DNA from: Bacillus weihaiensis
GTDB taxonomy: Bacteria > Bacillota > Bacilli > Bacillales > Bacillaceae
Length of the DNA stretch: 64,000 nt
NCBI RefSeq assembly: GCF_001889165.1
Contig: NZ_CP016020.1
Location: 3,012,501-3,076,500 of the forward strand
Direction: 5' to 3'
The notes under the pieces are model-generated. The model saw nothing but the letters and a program-made list of their open reading frames with translations, did no database searches and was not told where the DNA came from. Positions 26,953 to 36,442 of the stretch are shown here, piece after piece (the first letter of the stretch is position 1; every line of letters starts with the position of its first letter). The position numbers and the translations under genes are program-made.

Positions 26953-28056
26953 ATGAAAACTAAATCTTTAGTAACCTCAATACTGACTATAAGTCTTTTA
27001 CTATCAGCATGCGGAAAGCAAGAAAATCAATCAACAAGTACGGTAGAAAGCAACAATGAGAGTACTAGGAAAATAGAGGTTTACACAACCATTTTCCCAT
27101 TAGAGGATTTCACGAGAAAAATCGGTGGCGACGAGATAAATGTCACTAGCGTTTACCCTCCAAATGTTGATGCTCATACATATGAACCAACAGTTAAAAC
27201 AATGAAAAATATTGCAGACTCAGATCTTTTTATCTTTACTGGCGCCGGCATAGAAGGGTTTGCCGAAAAAGCAGAAGAAACGTTAGAGAAAGAAGACGTG
27301 AATATATTAAGAGCAGCAGAAGGTATTGAACTCCTCGAACACTCTGACGGAGAAGATCATGCTTCACATGAGGATGAACATGCAGACGAAGATGACCATG
27401 CTTCTCATGAAGATGAACATGCAGATGAAGAGGACCATGCTTCTCATAAAGATGAACATACAGATGAAGAGGACCATGCTTCTCATGAAGATGAACATAC
27501 AGATGAAGAGGCGCACCATCATGATCATGGAGATCAAGATCCACATGTATGGCTTGACCCAATCCGCTCGATCGAACTAGCTGAAAACATTAAAGATGCA
27601 CTAATAGAAATAAAACCTGAATCAAAGGATACATTTGAGGAAAATTTCACAAAATTAAAAGCAGATTTAACCAATTTAGATCAATCTTTCCAAGAAACAA
27701 TTAATAAATCAAAAACAAAACACATCTTAGTTTCTCATGCTGCATACGGATATTGGCAGGATCGATATGGTCTTGAACAAATTGCAATAGCAGGTCTTTC
27801 TCCTTCTCAGGAGCCTAGTCAACAACAACTTACAGAAATTATTAAAGAATCCAAAGAACATCATTTACACTATGTCTTATTTGAACAAAACGTACAATCT
27901 AACGTAGCTAAAGTAATCCAAGAAGAAATAGGTGCCGAGTCACTTACTCTTCATAATCTTGAATCCGTTACAGAAGAAGATATAGAAAATAATGAAGACT
28001 ATTTCAGTATTATGGAGAGAAATATTGAGACACTTCAGACTGTTTTAAATGAATAA
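26953..28056 (+). CDS. Zinc-binding lipoprotein, ZnuA/AdcA type
   Basis: The 367-residue product has a lipoprotein signal peptide with lipobox LLSAC. A cluster A-1 metal-binding fold follows, with YPPNVDAHTYEPT (first metal His), DPHVWLDP (second), LVSHAAYGYW (third) and the C-terminal acidic ligand region. Between helices 1 and 2 lies a His/Asp/Glu-rich insert made of four 13-residue repeats. ZnuA proteins capture zinc for a ZnuBC ABC transporter, yet no permease or ATPase gene follows. I use the ATG at 26953; a TTG at 26932 overlaps the ribosome site. A Zur-like box precedes it. Confidence 0.9.
   Translation: MKTKSLVTSILTISLLLSACGKQENQSTSTVESNNESTRKIEVYTTIFPLEDFTRKIGGDEINVTSVYPPNVDAHTYEPTVKTMKNIADSDLFIFTGAGIEGFAEKAEETLEKEDVNILRAAEGIELLEHSDGEDHASHEDEHADEDDHASHEDEHADEEDHASHKDEHTDEEDHASHEDEHTDEEAHHHDHGDQDPHVWLDPIRSIELAENIKDALIEIKPESKDTFEENFTKLKADLTNLDQSFQETINKSKTKHILVSHAAYGYWQDRYGLEQIAIAGLSPSQEPSQQQLTEIIKESKEHHLHYVLFEQNVQSNVAKVIQEEIGAESLTLHNLESVTEEDIENNEDYFSIMERNIETLQTVLNE
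27356..27511 (+). repeat. Four 39-bp tandem repeats coding a His-rich metal-binding loop
   Basis: Four 13-residue units with consensus DHASHEDEHADEE follow one another inside the ZnuA-type gene, ending in AHHHDHGD. Units differ by only a few bases (A to T and E to K changes), so the array expanded recently. Such loops bind zinc loosely and are thought to collect it for the high-affinity site. Confidence 0.9.
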
Positions 28057-28070
28057 AAAATGATTTATGT

Positions 28071-28108
28071 AAAGGAGGTATGTGTGAACGTACTTCCTTT
28101 ATTTAATT
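28071..28108 (+). terminator. Probable terminator after the ZnuA-type gene
   Basis: AAAGGAGGTA (28071-28080) pairs with TACTTCCTTT (28091-28100) with one G-U pair, followed by ATTTAATT. The T tract is weak. Confidence 0.55.
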
Positions 28109-28788
28109 AAAGGAAACATGATTTATCTTTTTACTAGTTAACTAAAGGAAATGAGAAGAAATCTTATCTTTTTATCAAACTTTCTTTCAATCTATAGTAT
28201 GAAAGATAGCACAACAAAAATTCAGAACTTTCAAAAATAACGAGAGATTAACTCACAATGTTGTTGTGAGAAGAATTATTATTTTTTATTATTACTATGT
28301 GAATTAAATTCATAAATGCTTTTTTAAAAAAAAGCTCGAATTTCTAAATCTTAAGCAAGTTGTTGCTGATTTGACATGGCATTAATACAATCCAAAAAGC
28401 CACAATACATAAGGACACGATGTCGTTCCTTTTTTGCGTCTTGAGCCTCTAAGGGTTCAATTTATTAAATTAATAGTAATAAAAAACATTACCTTTTATT
28501 ATTTTTTTCGTATAACCTTAATAATTGGATTAAGGGTCTCTACTAGAAACCGTAAATTTCTAGCTACGAAAAAATATGCTTTCTTGGCATATTTTTTCGT
28601 AGCTTTTTTATGTCATTTAATAGCGAACCAAAAATATAAATAAGAGGTACTGATTATACTGAATGAACTTAATAAATAATGAATTACCTAGTCCTTCCCC
28701 TCATATATTTCTCAATTTTTAAGAGTGTATTTGGGTGGAAAGGTCATTGATCTGTTCTAATATAGATGAGAACTGGAGGATAATATAG
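28109..28788. other. Long intergenic region with an orphan terminator
   Basis: No gene is recognised. An inverted repeat CTCACAA/TTGTGAG occurs near 28253-28271. A very strong terminator at 28562-28609 is more than 450 bases from any upstream gene, so an unannotated plus-strand transcript may end there. Confidence 0.4.
28562..28609 (+). terminator. Strong 18-bp terminator without an obvious gene
   Basis: Bases 28562-28579 and 28587-28604 are exactly complementary with a 7-base loop, and six T residues end the plus-strand copy. The nearest upstream plus-strand gene ends at 28056. Confidence 0.8.
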
Positions 28789-30120
28789 ATGAATATGTTA
28801 ATTAAAAATGCTGAGATAGTAACAATGAATAAAAAAGAAGAAATTTTGACGGCGGATCTCCATATTATTAACGATACAATTGCTTGTATTGGAGCAAATT
28901 TAGATGTTCCTCAAGCAGATAAAATAATTGATGCCACTGGCAAGACAATTATTCCAGGTTTCGTCCAAACTCATATCCATTTATGCCAAACCGTTTTCCG
29001 TGGTCAAGGCGACGACCTTGAGTTAATGGACTGGTTAAGAAATAAAATTTGGCCGTTAGAAGCTTCCCACGACGAAGAATCAATATATTATTCTGCTATG
29101 TTAGGAATTGGAGAGCTTATCCAAAGTGGCACAACAACGATAGTCGATATGGAAACAGTAAATCATACAGAATATGCTTTTAAAGCCATCGCTGAAAGTG
29201 GAATTAGAGCCTTATCAGGCAAAGTTATGATGGATAAGGGTGAAGAGGTACCTCTTGCATTACAAGAAAATACCAACCAATCAATTAGAGAAAGTGTCGA
29301 TTTATTAGAAAAATGGCATAACTATGATAATGGTCGGGTCAAGTATGCTTTTTCTCCAAGATTTGTAGTATCGTGTACAGAACAACTCCTTCGAGAAGTA
29401 CAAACTCTCTCAGAATATTATAACGTAATGGTTCATACACACGCTTCTGAAAACTTAGGAGAAATTGAGATTGTTCAAAGGGAAACAGGTATGAGAAACA
29501 TTGTTTATTTAGACCATTTAGGTCTCGCAACTAACAGACTTATACTCGCCCATTGTATTTGGTTGGATGATGAAGAGAAGAGAATTATTCGTGACCGAGG
29601 TGTTCATGTTAGCCATTGCCCAGGCTCAAACCTTAAATTAGCTTCAGGAATAGCAGAAACTCCTTATATGCTAAGCGAAAACATTTCACTAAGTTTAGGT
29701 GCTGATGGGTCCCCATGTAATAATAATCTTGACATGTTTAACGAGATGAGATTAGCAGCACTCATTCAAAAACCTACACATGGTCCTACCGCGATGGATG
29801 CACATACTGTTTTTAAAATGGCAACTATTGGTGGAGCAAAGGCAGTCGGAATGGAAAGTGAAATCGGCAGCATAGAGGTTGGTAAAAAAGCAGACTTAGC
29901 AATATTAAACTTGAATGATTTTCACACCTTCCCTTCTTATGGAGTAGATCCAATATCAAGAATTGTATACTCCGCTACCCGTGCAGATGTAGAAACGACC
30001 ATTATCAATGGCAAGATTGTCATGGAAGATGGTCTCTTAAAAACTGTGAATAAAAAACTCGTGCTACACGAAGCAAACACTTCAATTAAAAGATTATTGG
30101 ATAGGGCTTTAATAAAATAA
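28789..30120 (+). CDS. Metal-dependent amidohydrolase/deaminase (TrzN/MtaD-like)
   Basis: The 443-residue protein has the amidohydrolase metal site: HIHLCQT near residue 63, VHTHASENLGE near residue 212, HCIWL near residue 252 and the catalytic aspartate in GADGSPCNNNLDMF near residue 303. This places it among 5-methylthioadenosine/S-adenosylhomocysteine deaminase, 8-oxoguanine deaminase and triazine hydrolase relatives. These deaminate or dechlorinate purine-like rings with one metal ion. The exact substrate cannot be read. GGAGG lies upstream of the ATG, and it appears to be a single-gene unit. Confidence 0.85.
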   Translation: MNMLIKNAEIVTMNKKEEILTADLHIINDTIACIGANLDVPQADKIIDATGKTIIPGFVQTHIHLCQTVFRGQGDDLELMDWLRNKIWPLEASHDEESIYYSAMLGIGELIQSGTTTIVDMETVNHTEYAFKAIAESGIRALSGKVMMDKGEEVPLALQENTNQSIRESVDLLEKWHNYDNGRVKYAFSPRFVVSCTEQLLREVQTLSEYYNVMVHTHASENLGEIEIVQRETGMRNIVYLDHLGLATNRLILAHCIWLDDEEKRIIRDRGVHVSHCPGSNLKLASGIAETPYMLSENISLSLGADGSPCNNNLDMFNEMRLAALIQKPTHGPTAMDAHTVFKMATIGGAKAVGMESEIGSIEVGKKADLAILNLNDFHTFPSYGVDPISRIVYSATRADVETTIINGKIVMEDGLLKTVNKKLVLHEANTSIKRLLDRALIK

Positions 30121-30222
30121 AATGATAAATACCAAGAAATACAAGTATTTATTATCTCCTTTATAAGCTTGAGAGCTAGCCTCCCGAACGAAACTGTGCG
30201 TATAACATTTTTTACAATAAAA

Positions 30223-30260
30223 TACGCCTTAATCCAAAGGTAACCATGGACTAAGGCGTA
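30223..30260. terminator. Terminator between convergent genes
   Basis: TACGCCTTA (30223-30231) pairs with TAAGGCGTA (30252-30260), with an inner TCC/GGA. It separates the amidohydrolase from the convergent MFS gene. Confidence 0.65.
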
Positions 30261-30417
30261 CAATCTTTCAGCTAATTGAACTTAAATATAAATCTTAGGA
30301 AACTACTTCTTTTGAGTACCCTTGAACATCCATTAAATATAACGTAGAAATTCCTTTCCTATTATCCCAAATTCGAAAAACCATTTTTCACCTACTCAAT
30401 TCAAAGACTCACCTTCT

Positions 30418-31689
30418 TTATTTTCCTACAGCTGCTTTGATACTTACGATTGTTGATTTTTTCCGTACACTCTTTATTGCTATCTTTGAAAAGATAATTC
30501 CTATTATGACTAGTACCAAGTACCCTACTCCCATCGCCATTCCACCAATAATGTTGCCTAAAATCAATCCTAAAGCACCAATCATTTTCCCAACTTGAAA
30601 CACTAATGAGTTCATGGCCATATAAGCCCCTCTCTTACCGTCATCCACAATATCCGCTAAAAGTGATTGTCGTGTTGGTACATAAAGCAATTCACCAATA
30701 GTTAAGACAACAGTGGATATAAAAAGGGTGAGGATATCATTACTAAAGGCTAAGAAGAAGAACCCAAGCCCAAAAAGTATAAATCCAGTATACATAATCG
30801 GCTCATCTTTTTTACCACTAATCCATTTCGCTATTACACCTGTAAATAGAACAATCATCAATGTATTGACCACTGTCAATAAACTCAACAATTTGATACC
30901 GTCAATATCGAGTGACATAATGTTAAATAATTGTATGGCTTGAGGAATGATTTCTTCTTCAAGTCTCACTGAAATAAAATTATTCCTCTGAAACTCAATC
31001 GAAAGGATTGAGATTCCACCGAAAGTGAATGACATAAATGTCCAGTCCTTTATGACTAAACCATAGCTCTTAATCAATGGCTTAATTCCATATGTCTCTG
31101 CCTTTCTCTCCTTTTCTACTTTGTAGGTATCTATGATGAATGAATTTGTCATCCAAAGTGTCACGATCCCCATTAGTAGTAATACACCAATTAATTCAAA
31201 AAAATGATGTTCAAAGAACCATCCACCTATCATTAGTCCAATCATGATAGACAAGTTAACTGCCCAATAATTGATTGAATACATAAATGCCCTTGTCTCC
31301 TTCGTACTCACATCAATTAGCATTGCTTCTGAAGCAGGATTAACAATCCCCGATGAAATGCCGATTAATAGCATCATTACAAATGTAATCCATGGCGAAG
31401 AAAATAATGGTGAATTCACTGCAAGCATACCTGCAAATGCAGCAACTTTTAATAGTTCACCTGCAACCATTAGTCTTTTTCTTCCTATAATATCAGCCAA
31501 ATATCCTCCGTAAAGCCCTGCAAGAAATTGAACAGCAACTTGGATTAAAACAAGAATCCCTGCAATAGTGGCATTGATCTCTTTCGTAAAATAGATAGCC
31601 ATAAATGGAAATACCGACGAGCCAACCACCCTACTTAAAAAAGATGTATAAATTCTAATTTTTATATTAGGGTGTAGTGTTTTAAACAT
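30418..31689 (-). CDS. MFS transporter, probable drug or metabolite efflux
   Basis: The 423-residue protein has 12 hydrophobic segments, with the MFS motif GGYLADIIGRKRLM between helices 2 and 3 and a central cytoplasmic linker near residues 190-210. It resembles MdtH/YttB-type multidrug pumps. It is divergent from an SgrR-type regulator gene only about 100 bases away, so the regulator probably controls it. The substrate is unknown. Confidence 0.85.
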   Translation of the reverse strand: MFKTLHPNIKIRIYTSFLSRVVGSSVFPFMAIYFTKEINATIAGILVLIQVAVQFLAGLYGGYLADIIGRKRLMVAGELLKVAAFAGMLAVNSPLFSSPWITFVMMLLIGISSGIVNPASEAMLIDVSTKETRAFMYSINYWAVNLSIMIGLMIGGWFFEHHFFELIGVLLLMGIVTLWMTNSFIIDTYKVEKERKAETYGIKPLIKSYGLVIKDWTFMSFTFGGISILSIEFQRNNFISVRLEEEIIPQAIQLFNIMSLDIDGIKLLSLLTVVNTLMIVLFTGVIAKWISGKKDEPIMYTGFILFGLGFFFLAFSNDILTLFISTVVLTIGELLYVPTRQSLLADIVDDGKRGAYMAMNSLVFQVGKMIGALGLILGNIIGGMAMGVGYLVLVIIGIIFSKIAIKSVRKKSTIVSIKAAVGK

Positions 31690-31787
31690 ACTATCATCTC
31701 CTCTGTATTTCCATTATGTGCTAGTGAAAAAGGGATAAAAAGGGTACAATATTAAAAAAAATGTCCCCTTTTAGGAGTAGATTAAAC

Positions 31788-33512
31788 ATGAATAACCGTT
31801 ATTTAACCATGAGAGCTCATTTTCTTGAACGAGAAGCAAAAGGAGAATGCTTCTTTAAATTAAAAGAGCTTGAACAACTCTGGTTTTGTTCGTTAAAAAA
31901 TGTAAAAAGAATCCTTCAACAGTTTGAAGAAGCTGGTAAAATATCATATACACCTGGAGCAGGGAGAGGAAATCCCTCAAAAATCACCTTTGCACAACCT
32001 TTTCAAAAGGAAGTTGAAGAAGCCATGAAAAGATGGGTAGAAAATGGGAATCTTGATCAAGCTGCTCAGCTACTTAGGCTTCCTATCCCAAAATCCTGGA
32101 TTGCTAAGGTTTCCTCTGAAATACAAGAAATGTTCGGATATCAGCAAGGAACTGAGTCAAAGGATGTTCTACATGCATTTATTTCAAGAGATATTACCAC
32201 ATTAGATCCTTTAAAGGTATCAATCTCCTTTGAAGCTCATTTAATAGAATACCTTGGAGATACATTGCTAAAATATGATAATAAAAAAGACCAAATTCTC
32301 CCCCACCTAGCACATCACTTTGAGTCAGATTCTAGCAAACGTCATTGGACATTTTATTTAAGAAAGGGAATTGTTTTCCACCATCAAGCTCCTCTGACAA
32401 GCAAAGATGTAGCCTATACTATTGAGAGGATTAAAAATAGTGCTCATTCTTCCTACCAATGGCTTGCAGATGATGTTGAAAGCGTAGAATGCGCTGGTCC
32501 ATATAAAATTACTATTACATTAAAAAAGAAAAACCCATTCTTCTTGAGATATATAGCCTCACCCAATTTTTGTATCATTTGTTCAACTTTACCTTTTGAC
32601 GAACAGGAGTGGATTGGCACCGGCCCATTTTTTCTAAAGGAACGTACTAAAAATAAATTAGTCTTAGCAGCATTCGACCGCTACTTTCTCGAAAGACCTC
32701 TCTTGGATGAAATTCATTTTTATAAAGTAAGTCATGATGCCGCTTCAATCGTCAATTTCACAATAGAAAATTCACCTTCTAATGAAGTACAAAAAAAACT
32801 TGGAATTGAAACAGGCTTTCGATTCTTAATGTGCAATTTAAGAAGACAAACAATTATTCAAAACGTATCTATTAGAAAGGCAATCTATCATTTAATGGAT
32901 ATGAATAAACTGGCTAATGAACTACAATGGGGTCAATGGATAGAAGCAAGCAGCTTCATCAATTCTAGATCACTTCCCCAAAAAAAGGATCCAAAAGTAA
33001 TCCTCCCTCTTCTAAAGGAAGCTGGGTATAACGGAGAACCAATTACTCTTTATCATATGAATTATCCAGATGCTATCAAAGTAGCTAATTGGTATAAAGA
33101 GCAAGGAGAGAAGTACGGAATTCACTTTGTTTTATACCCATTTACTTTACAAGATTTCTACTGTCAAGATATCGATCAGAAAGCAGACTTAATCTTTATG
33201 GGAGAAGTCTCTTCCTTGGATCCACATCTATCCTTTCTAGGGGCATTCTACAATAACACTCTTTTATTCAGAAGGATGTTTCCATTATCTTCTCTTGCCT
33301 GGATTGATGATATGCTGGAATTGTTCAAACAAGGTGATCTAAGAAAGAGAGAAGCTATCATGGAAAAGATTGAAGAACATATTAGAGAAAACAATCTATT
33401 AATATTCCTTCACCATCCCATAAAAATAAGAAGCTTCCACCCTATGATTAAGGATGTAAAGTTCCATTCTTTTGGGCACTTTGACTTCTCTAGAATTTGG
33501 ATTCCAAATTAA
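31788..33512 (+). CDS. SgrR-type regulator: DNA-binding domain fused to a solute-binding domain
   Basis: The N-terminal 110 residues form an SgrR-like winged helix, with FFKLKELEQLWFCSLKNVKR and PGAGRGNPSKITF. The rest is an SBP_bac_5 (oligopeptide-binding-like) domain, with LRKGIVFHHQAPLTSKDVAY near residue 195. No signal peptide is present, so the sensor works in the cytoplasm. I prefer the ATG at 31788, with AGGAG ten bases upstream, over that at 31761. It is divergent from an MFS exporter and likely activates or represses it after binding a peptide, sugar phosphate or similar ligand. Confidence 0.85.
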   Translation: MNNRYLTMRAHFLEREAKGECFFKLKELEQLWFCSLKNVKRILQQFEEAGKISYTPGAGRGNPSKITFAQPFQKEVEEAMKRWVENGNLDQAAQLLRLPIPKSWIAKVSSEIQEMFGYQQGTESKDVLHAFISRDITTLDPLKVSISFEAHLIEYLGDTLLKYDNKKDQILPHLAHHFESDSSKRHWTFYLRKGIVFHHQAPLTSKDVAYTIERIKNSAHSSYQWLADDVESVECAGPYKITITLKKKNPFFLRYIASPNFCIICSTLPFDEQEWIGTGPFFLKERTKNKLVLAAFDRYFLERPLLDEIHFYKVSHDAASIVNFTIENSPSNEVQKKLGIETGFRFLMCNLRRQTIIQNVSIRKAIYHLMDMNKLANELQWGQWIEASSFINSRSLPQKKDPKVILPLLKEAGYNGEPITLYHMNYPDAIKVANWYKEQGEKYGIHFVLYPFTLQDFYCQDIDQKADLIFMGEVSSLDPHLSFLGAFYNNTLLFRRMFPLSSLAWIDDMLELFKQGDLRKREAIMEKIEEHIRENNLLIFLHHPIKIRSFHPMIKDVKFHSFGHFDFSRIWIPN

Positions 33513-33837
33513 ATAAGAGAATCGTACTCCATTTAGTTTTACACGGCTGTTTTCACTAGGTTTATAGGAAGTAAAACTACCTAGATTGGATTGAAGAACA
33601 AATTATAGTAGGTACTCCTGTATAAAGAAATAGATTGCTTATACGACTTATACCAAACGGGCATTCTAGCTGTATATCAAGGCAATAATACAGGTTCAGT
33701 CCTAACGGAATTTCTCGTTCTTTTGCTATTAAAGGAAATAATTATTAGATTGTTGAGCTGGAAATGCAAAGTTAAATGATTACTATTTAAAAATGATGTT
33801 AAATATCCCTTACACTAATTACCATATAAAAAAAAGG

Positions 33838-33863
33838 ACGCGAATGAGATTACTCATTCGCGT
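33838..33863. terminator. Strong hairpin terminator
   Basis: ACGCGAATGAG (33838-33848) pairs perfectly with CTCATTCGCGT (33853-33863) around a 4-base loop. T residues follow on the plus strand and an A tract precedes it, so it can work in both directions. Confidence 0.75.
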
Positions 33864-33897
33864 TTATTTGTTGATCATTACACTATATAATTCTAAA

Positions 33898-34151
33898 TTA
33901 ATACAGCCAGTCAGTGATGTTATTTTTATGCACAGTATTTTGAGACCATAACGACACTGTAGTCTGTAAGGTTCTTTGAAATGGACTTAAAATCAATATA
34001 CCTCCTCAGTAAATGGAAATACTTTCGCTAAATTTCTAGCCTGCATTATTCCGCTATTGATTAATGCTGGATCATCTATATGTTAACTTTGTGGAATGTT
34101 CAAAGTATGTTCCCCTTGTCCATGTCTTATAAAAATTATTCTTTCTTTCAT
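33898..34151 (-). pseudogene. Histidine phosphatase (phosphoglycerate-mutase-like) pseudogene
   Basis: From an ATG at 34151 the minus strand reads MKERIIFIRHGQGEHTLNI, with the RHG catalytic motif of the histidine phosphatase family, then an in-frame TAA. The same frame continues with HIDDPALINSGIMQARNLAK, and after a frame change ILSPFQRTLQTT appears, the next conserved block. The C-terminal half, with the second catalytic histidine, is missing. Confidence 0.8.
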
Positions 34152-34199
34152 TTCTCTTATGTAATCCTCACTCAGATTTCTCTATAGGTATACTTAAGG

Positions 34200-34470
34200 A
34201 GTTCCACGTCTCATTTTTAATTGCTTTCCAATGTAAACAATCTAACCAAATTTCATATACATAATAAGCAATCGGCCCCCTATCGCATTAAAACTGTATG
34301 GCTCTCACTTCTGATAAATACATTTCTTAAAAGGTCCTCTTTATCCAATTCATGTAAAGTAAAAAAAGAATGATCTCCATCCTTTTCCTAAACCGTATTT
34401 AGTAGATGCTTAGTAGTAATAACTTCCTGTTCGCGACCTCTATTGGGCTCTCCAGCATCGATAAAACCTT
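34200..34470 (-). pseudogene. Decayed coding remnant, family unknown
   Basis: Minus-strand frames give fragments such as GFIDAGEPNRGREQEVITTK and KDGDHSFFTLHELDKEDLLR separated by stops. Composition is coding-like but no family was recognised. It directly precedes the phosphatase relic and may be part of the same decayed locus. Confidence 0.35.
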
Positions 34471-34471
34471 A

Positions 34472-34981
34472 TTAACCTTTAACATTTAATTCAAAGTACG
34501 GCTCTTCCTGCTTAGTATCATCAAACCACTTCATACCTTTATTCTCAAACCCTATTTTTTCTAAGATTTTCAAAGAACCTGCATTTCCTTTGTCAGCGGA
34601 GGCATATATCTTCTTTACCTTAGCATTTTCAATAGCAAATTTAACACATGCTGCTGCAGCTTCAGTTGCGTATCCCTTTCCCCAAGCGACTTTAGCAAAA
34701 TGGTAAAGCAATTCTACTGATTCACTCGAAATTCTTACGTTAAATCCAGCTGCACCAATTACCCTATTTGACTCCTTTTCTACTACCGCATACATAGAAA
34801 GACCTTTTTCCTTTTGACAAGTTGCATATGCAGCTAATGCCTTATGTAAGTGATTGTGAGGTATAGCTCCGAGACAATGCTCCATAACTTCCTGATTTCC
34901 CCAAAATGCCATTGCATCTTCTACATCTGTTTCTTTAAATACTCTTAATAGTAACCTTTCAGTTTCAGCTATTACTTCCAT
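34472..34981 (-). CDS. GNAT-family N-acetyltransferase (RimJ/RimL type)
   Basis: The product of about 169 residues begins with ETERLLLRVFKETDVEDA, the usual start of RimJ/RimL-type acetyltransferases. The acetyl-CoA loop region is GKGYATEAAAACVKFA near residue 105, and NAGSLKILEKIGF near residue 140. The start at 34981 has AGGTGGG seven bases before it. It transfers an acetyl group from acetyl-CoA to an amine; the acceptor is unknown. It is a single gene between decayed DNA and a terminator. Confidence 0.88.
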   Translation of the reverse strand: MEVIAETERLLLRVFKETDVEDAMAFWGNQEVMEHCLGAIPHNHLHKALAAYATCQKEKGLSMYAVVEKESNRVIGAAGFNVRISSESVELLYHFAKVAWGKGYATEAAAACVKFAIENAKVKKIYASADKGNAGSLKILEKIGFENKGMKWFDDTKQEEPYFELNVKG

Positions 34982-35510
34982 TCTAAAACCCACCTTTTGT
35001 TCGATTTATCCATTACATCAAGCATTCCCCTTCTGTTATTCTATAAAATTAAACATTACTCCTTCTTAGGATATAGAGATGTTCTTAAACAAACTTATCC
35101 CGTCTACTTCTTTATCAAATCAAAAAAAAAGAGTATTTCCTTAAAGAAAGTGGCGCGCCTTCTATGTCTCATATGAATTAAACTACGTTCACTCGTTCTT
35201 ACACATACTTTCTAGTCTAGTTTAAGAGGATGCCTCCAAAATGCTGTCTGCTAATAAAGACCTTTCCTATACAGGATTTGGTAAAAAACATCGCTGTGTA
35301 TGGTCAGTTTCTTAATTTCTAAAATCCCCCTCTCTAAATATGAAAAAAGACGTTTACCTAATTGGGTAAACGTCTCTTCAAGGATGTGTTAGTCATTTTT
35401 GTTTAGCGGTGCAACACATTCTTAGTTTTGTTACTCTTATTAAGCATAGACGCGCCTTCATCTATTTCTGTGAGGATCATTTGGAGGATGCATCTATTTC
35501 CTTCTGGTTT
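34982..35510. other. Intergenic region with one terminator
   Basis: Nothing beyond the hairpin at 35348-35375 is recognised. Confidence 0.4.
35348..35375. terminator. Hairpin terminator downstream of the flavoprotein gene
   Basis: AGACGTTTACC (35348-35358) pairs with GGTAAACGTCT (35365-35375). The minus-strand copy is followed by a T tract, so it can end the Rrf2-flavoprotein operon. Confidence 0.75.
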
Positions 35511-36437
35511 TTACACGTGTTTTTCCTGGTTAAATTTCTCTTCTATTAGTGCTGCATTCACAGAAATGGCAGCCATAGAACCCTCTGCTGCAGCAATAAT
35601 TAATTGGGAAGGACCGGCAATGCGCGTATCTCCGCAAGCAAATACCCCTTCTGTATTCGTGCGTTGCCAGCTGTCAGTTTCAATTCCTCCATGCTCATTT
35701 AACGTGTATTTAAGTGTAGAATCAAAAGAAGCAGCCTGTTTCCATTCCGCAGTTATAAATCCTCCTTCACGGAGCACTGCCGTACCATCTTCAAGCTGGA
35801 TTTTATTCAGCATCCCGTCTTCACCAATAAAAGTGTCGATCTTCTTTTCCTTTATACTGATTCCGTAGCTATTGAGCAATTCTTGTTCTTCCAACGAAAA
35901 TATCTTATTGCCATTTGTAAAAACAATTAAATCGTTCGTCCAATTGGAAACCATTTTCACCATATGAAGTGCCCTTTGATCATTTGCTATTACTGCCAGC
36001 GGACGATCTCTTAATTCCCAGCCATCACAGAAAGGACAGCTGAACAGGCTCTTGCCGTAGAACTCTTTCACCCGTGGGATATCCGGAAGGACTTCCTTAA
36101 AGCCAGTTGCGAGAATGATTTTTTTTGCGCTGTATATTCTCCCATTTTCTGTCTCCACCTGAAACAAAGTGTTTTCTTTATTAATACGATGCACCCGTTG
36201 CTTTTCAATCCTCACATCTGGGTACTTACTTAATTCTTCATGGGCGACTCTTTTGAATTCCTGAGGATTAATACCATCCCTAGTGATAAAACCGTGAGAT
36301 TCTGAAACAACTGAATTTCTTGGTTTGTTGTCATCGAACAGGATCGTGTTACGTCTTGATCTTCCAAGAACTAATGCAGCATTAAGTCCAGCCGGACCTC
36401 CACCTATCACAGCGCAGTCTACTATCACCTTATTCAC
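35511..36437 (-). CDS. Thioredoxin-reductase-like FAD/NAD(P)-dependent oxidoreductase
   Basis: The 308-residue flavoprotein has an N-terminal FAD motif GGGPAGLNAALVLGRSRR, the redox-active CPFCDGW (CxxC) near residue 138, and a C-terminal FAD motif with GVFACGD near residue 266. It lacks the GxGxxA NADPH loop of true thioredoxin reductases in its usual form, so it belongs to the related stand-alone oxidoreductases. It follows an Rrf2-family regulator gene after five bases, forming a two-gene redox-responsive operon. Its electron acceptor is unknown. Confidence 0.85.
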   Translation of the reverse strand: MNKVIVDCAVIGGGPAGLNAALVLGRSRRNTILFDDNKPRNSVVSESHGFITRDGINPQEFKRVAHEELSKYPDVRIEKQRVHRINKENTLFQVETENGRIYSAKKIILATGFKEVLPDIPRVKEFYGKSLFSCPFCDGWELRDRPLAVIANDQRALHMVKMVSNWTNDLIVFTNGNKIFSLEEQELLNSYGISIKEKKIDTFIGEDGMLNKIQLEDGTAVLREGGFITAEWKQAASFDSTLKYTLNEHGGIETDSWQRTNTEGVFACGDTRIAGPSQLIIAAAEGSMAAISVNAALIEEKFNQEKHV

Positions 36438-36442
36438 TCCTT

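Larger units (their letters stand above)
33513..34471. other. Region of decayed genes
   Basis: It contains a terminator at 33838-33863, the histidine-phosphatase pseudogene at 33898-34151 and further minus-strand coding remnants up to 34470. No intact gene is visible. Confidence 0.5.

Noticed and set aside
27236-27562. Minus-strand frame of 108 residues rich in His and Leu inside the ZnuA-type gene
   Set aside because: It is an antisense shadow of the His-rich repeats, without a ribosome site.
28434-28643. Plus-strand 69-codon frame
   Set aside because: It runs through the strong terminator at 28562 and has no ribosome site.
34994-35510. GC-rich GGCGCGCC site near 35152 as a mark of an artificial or mobile junction
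   Set aside because: A single restriction-like octamer with no repeats or genes around it is not evidence.
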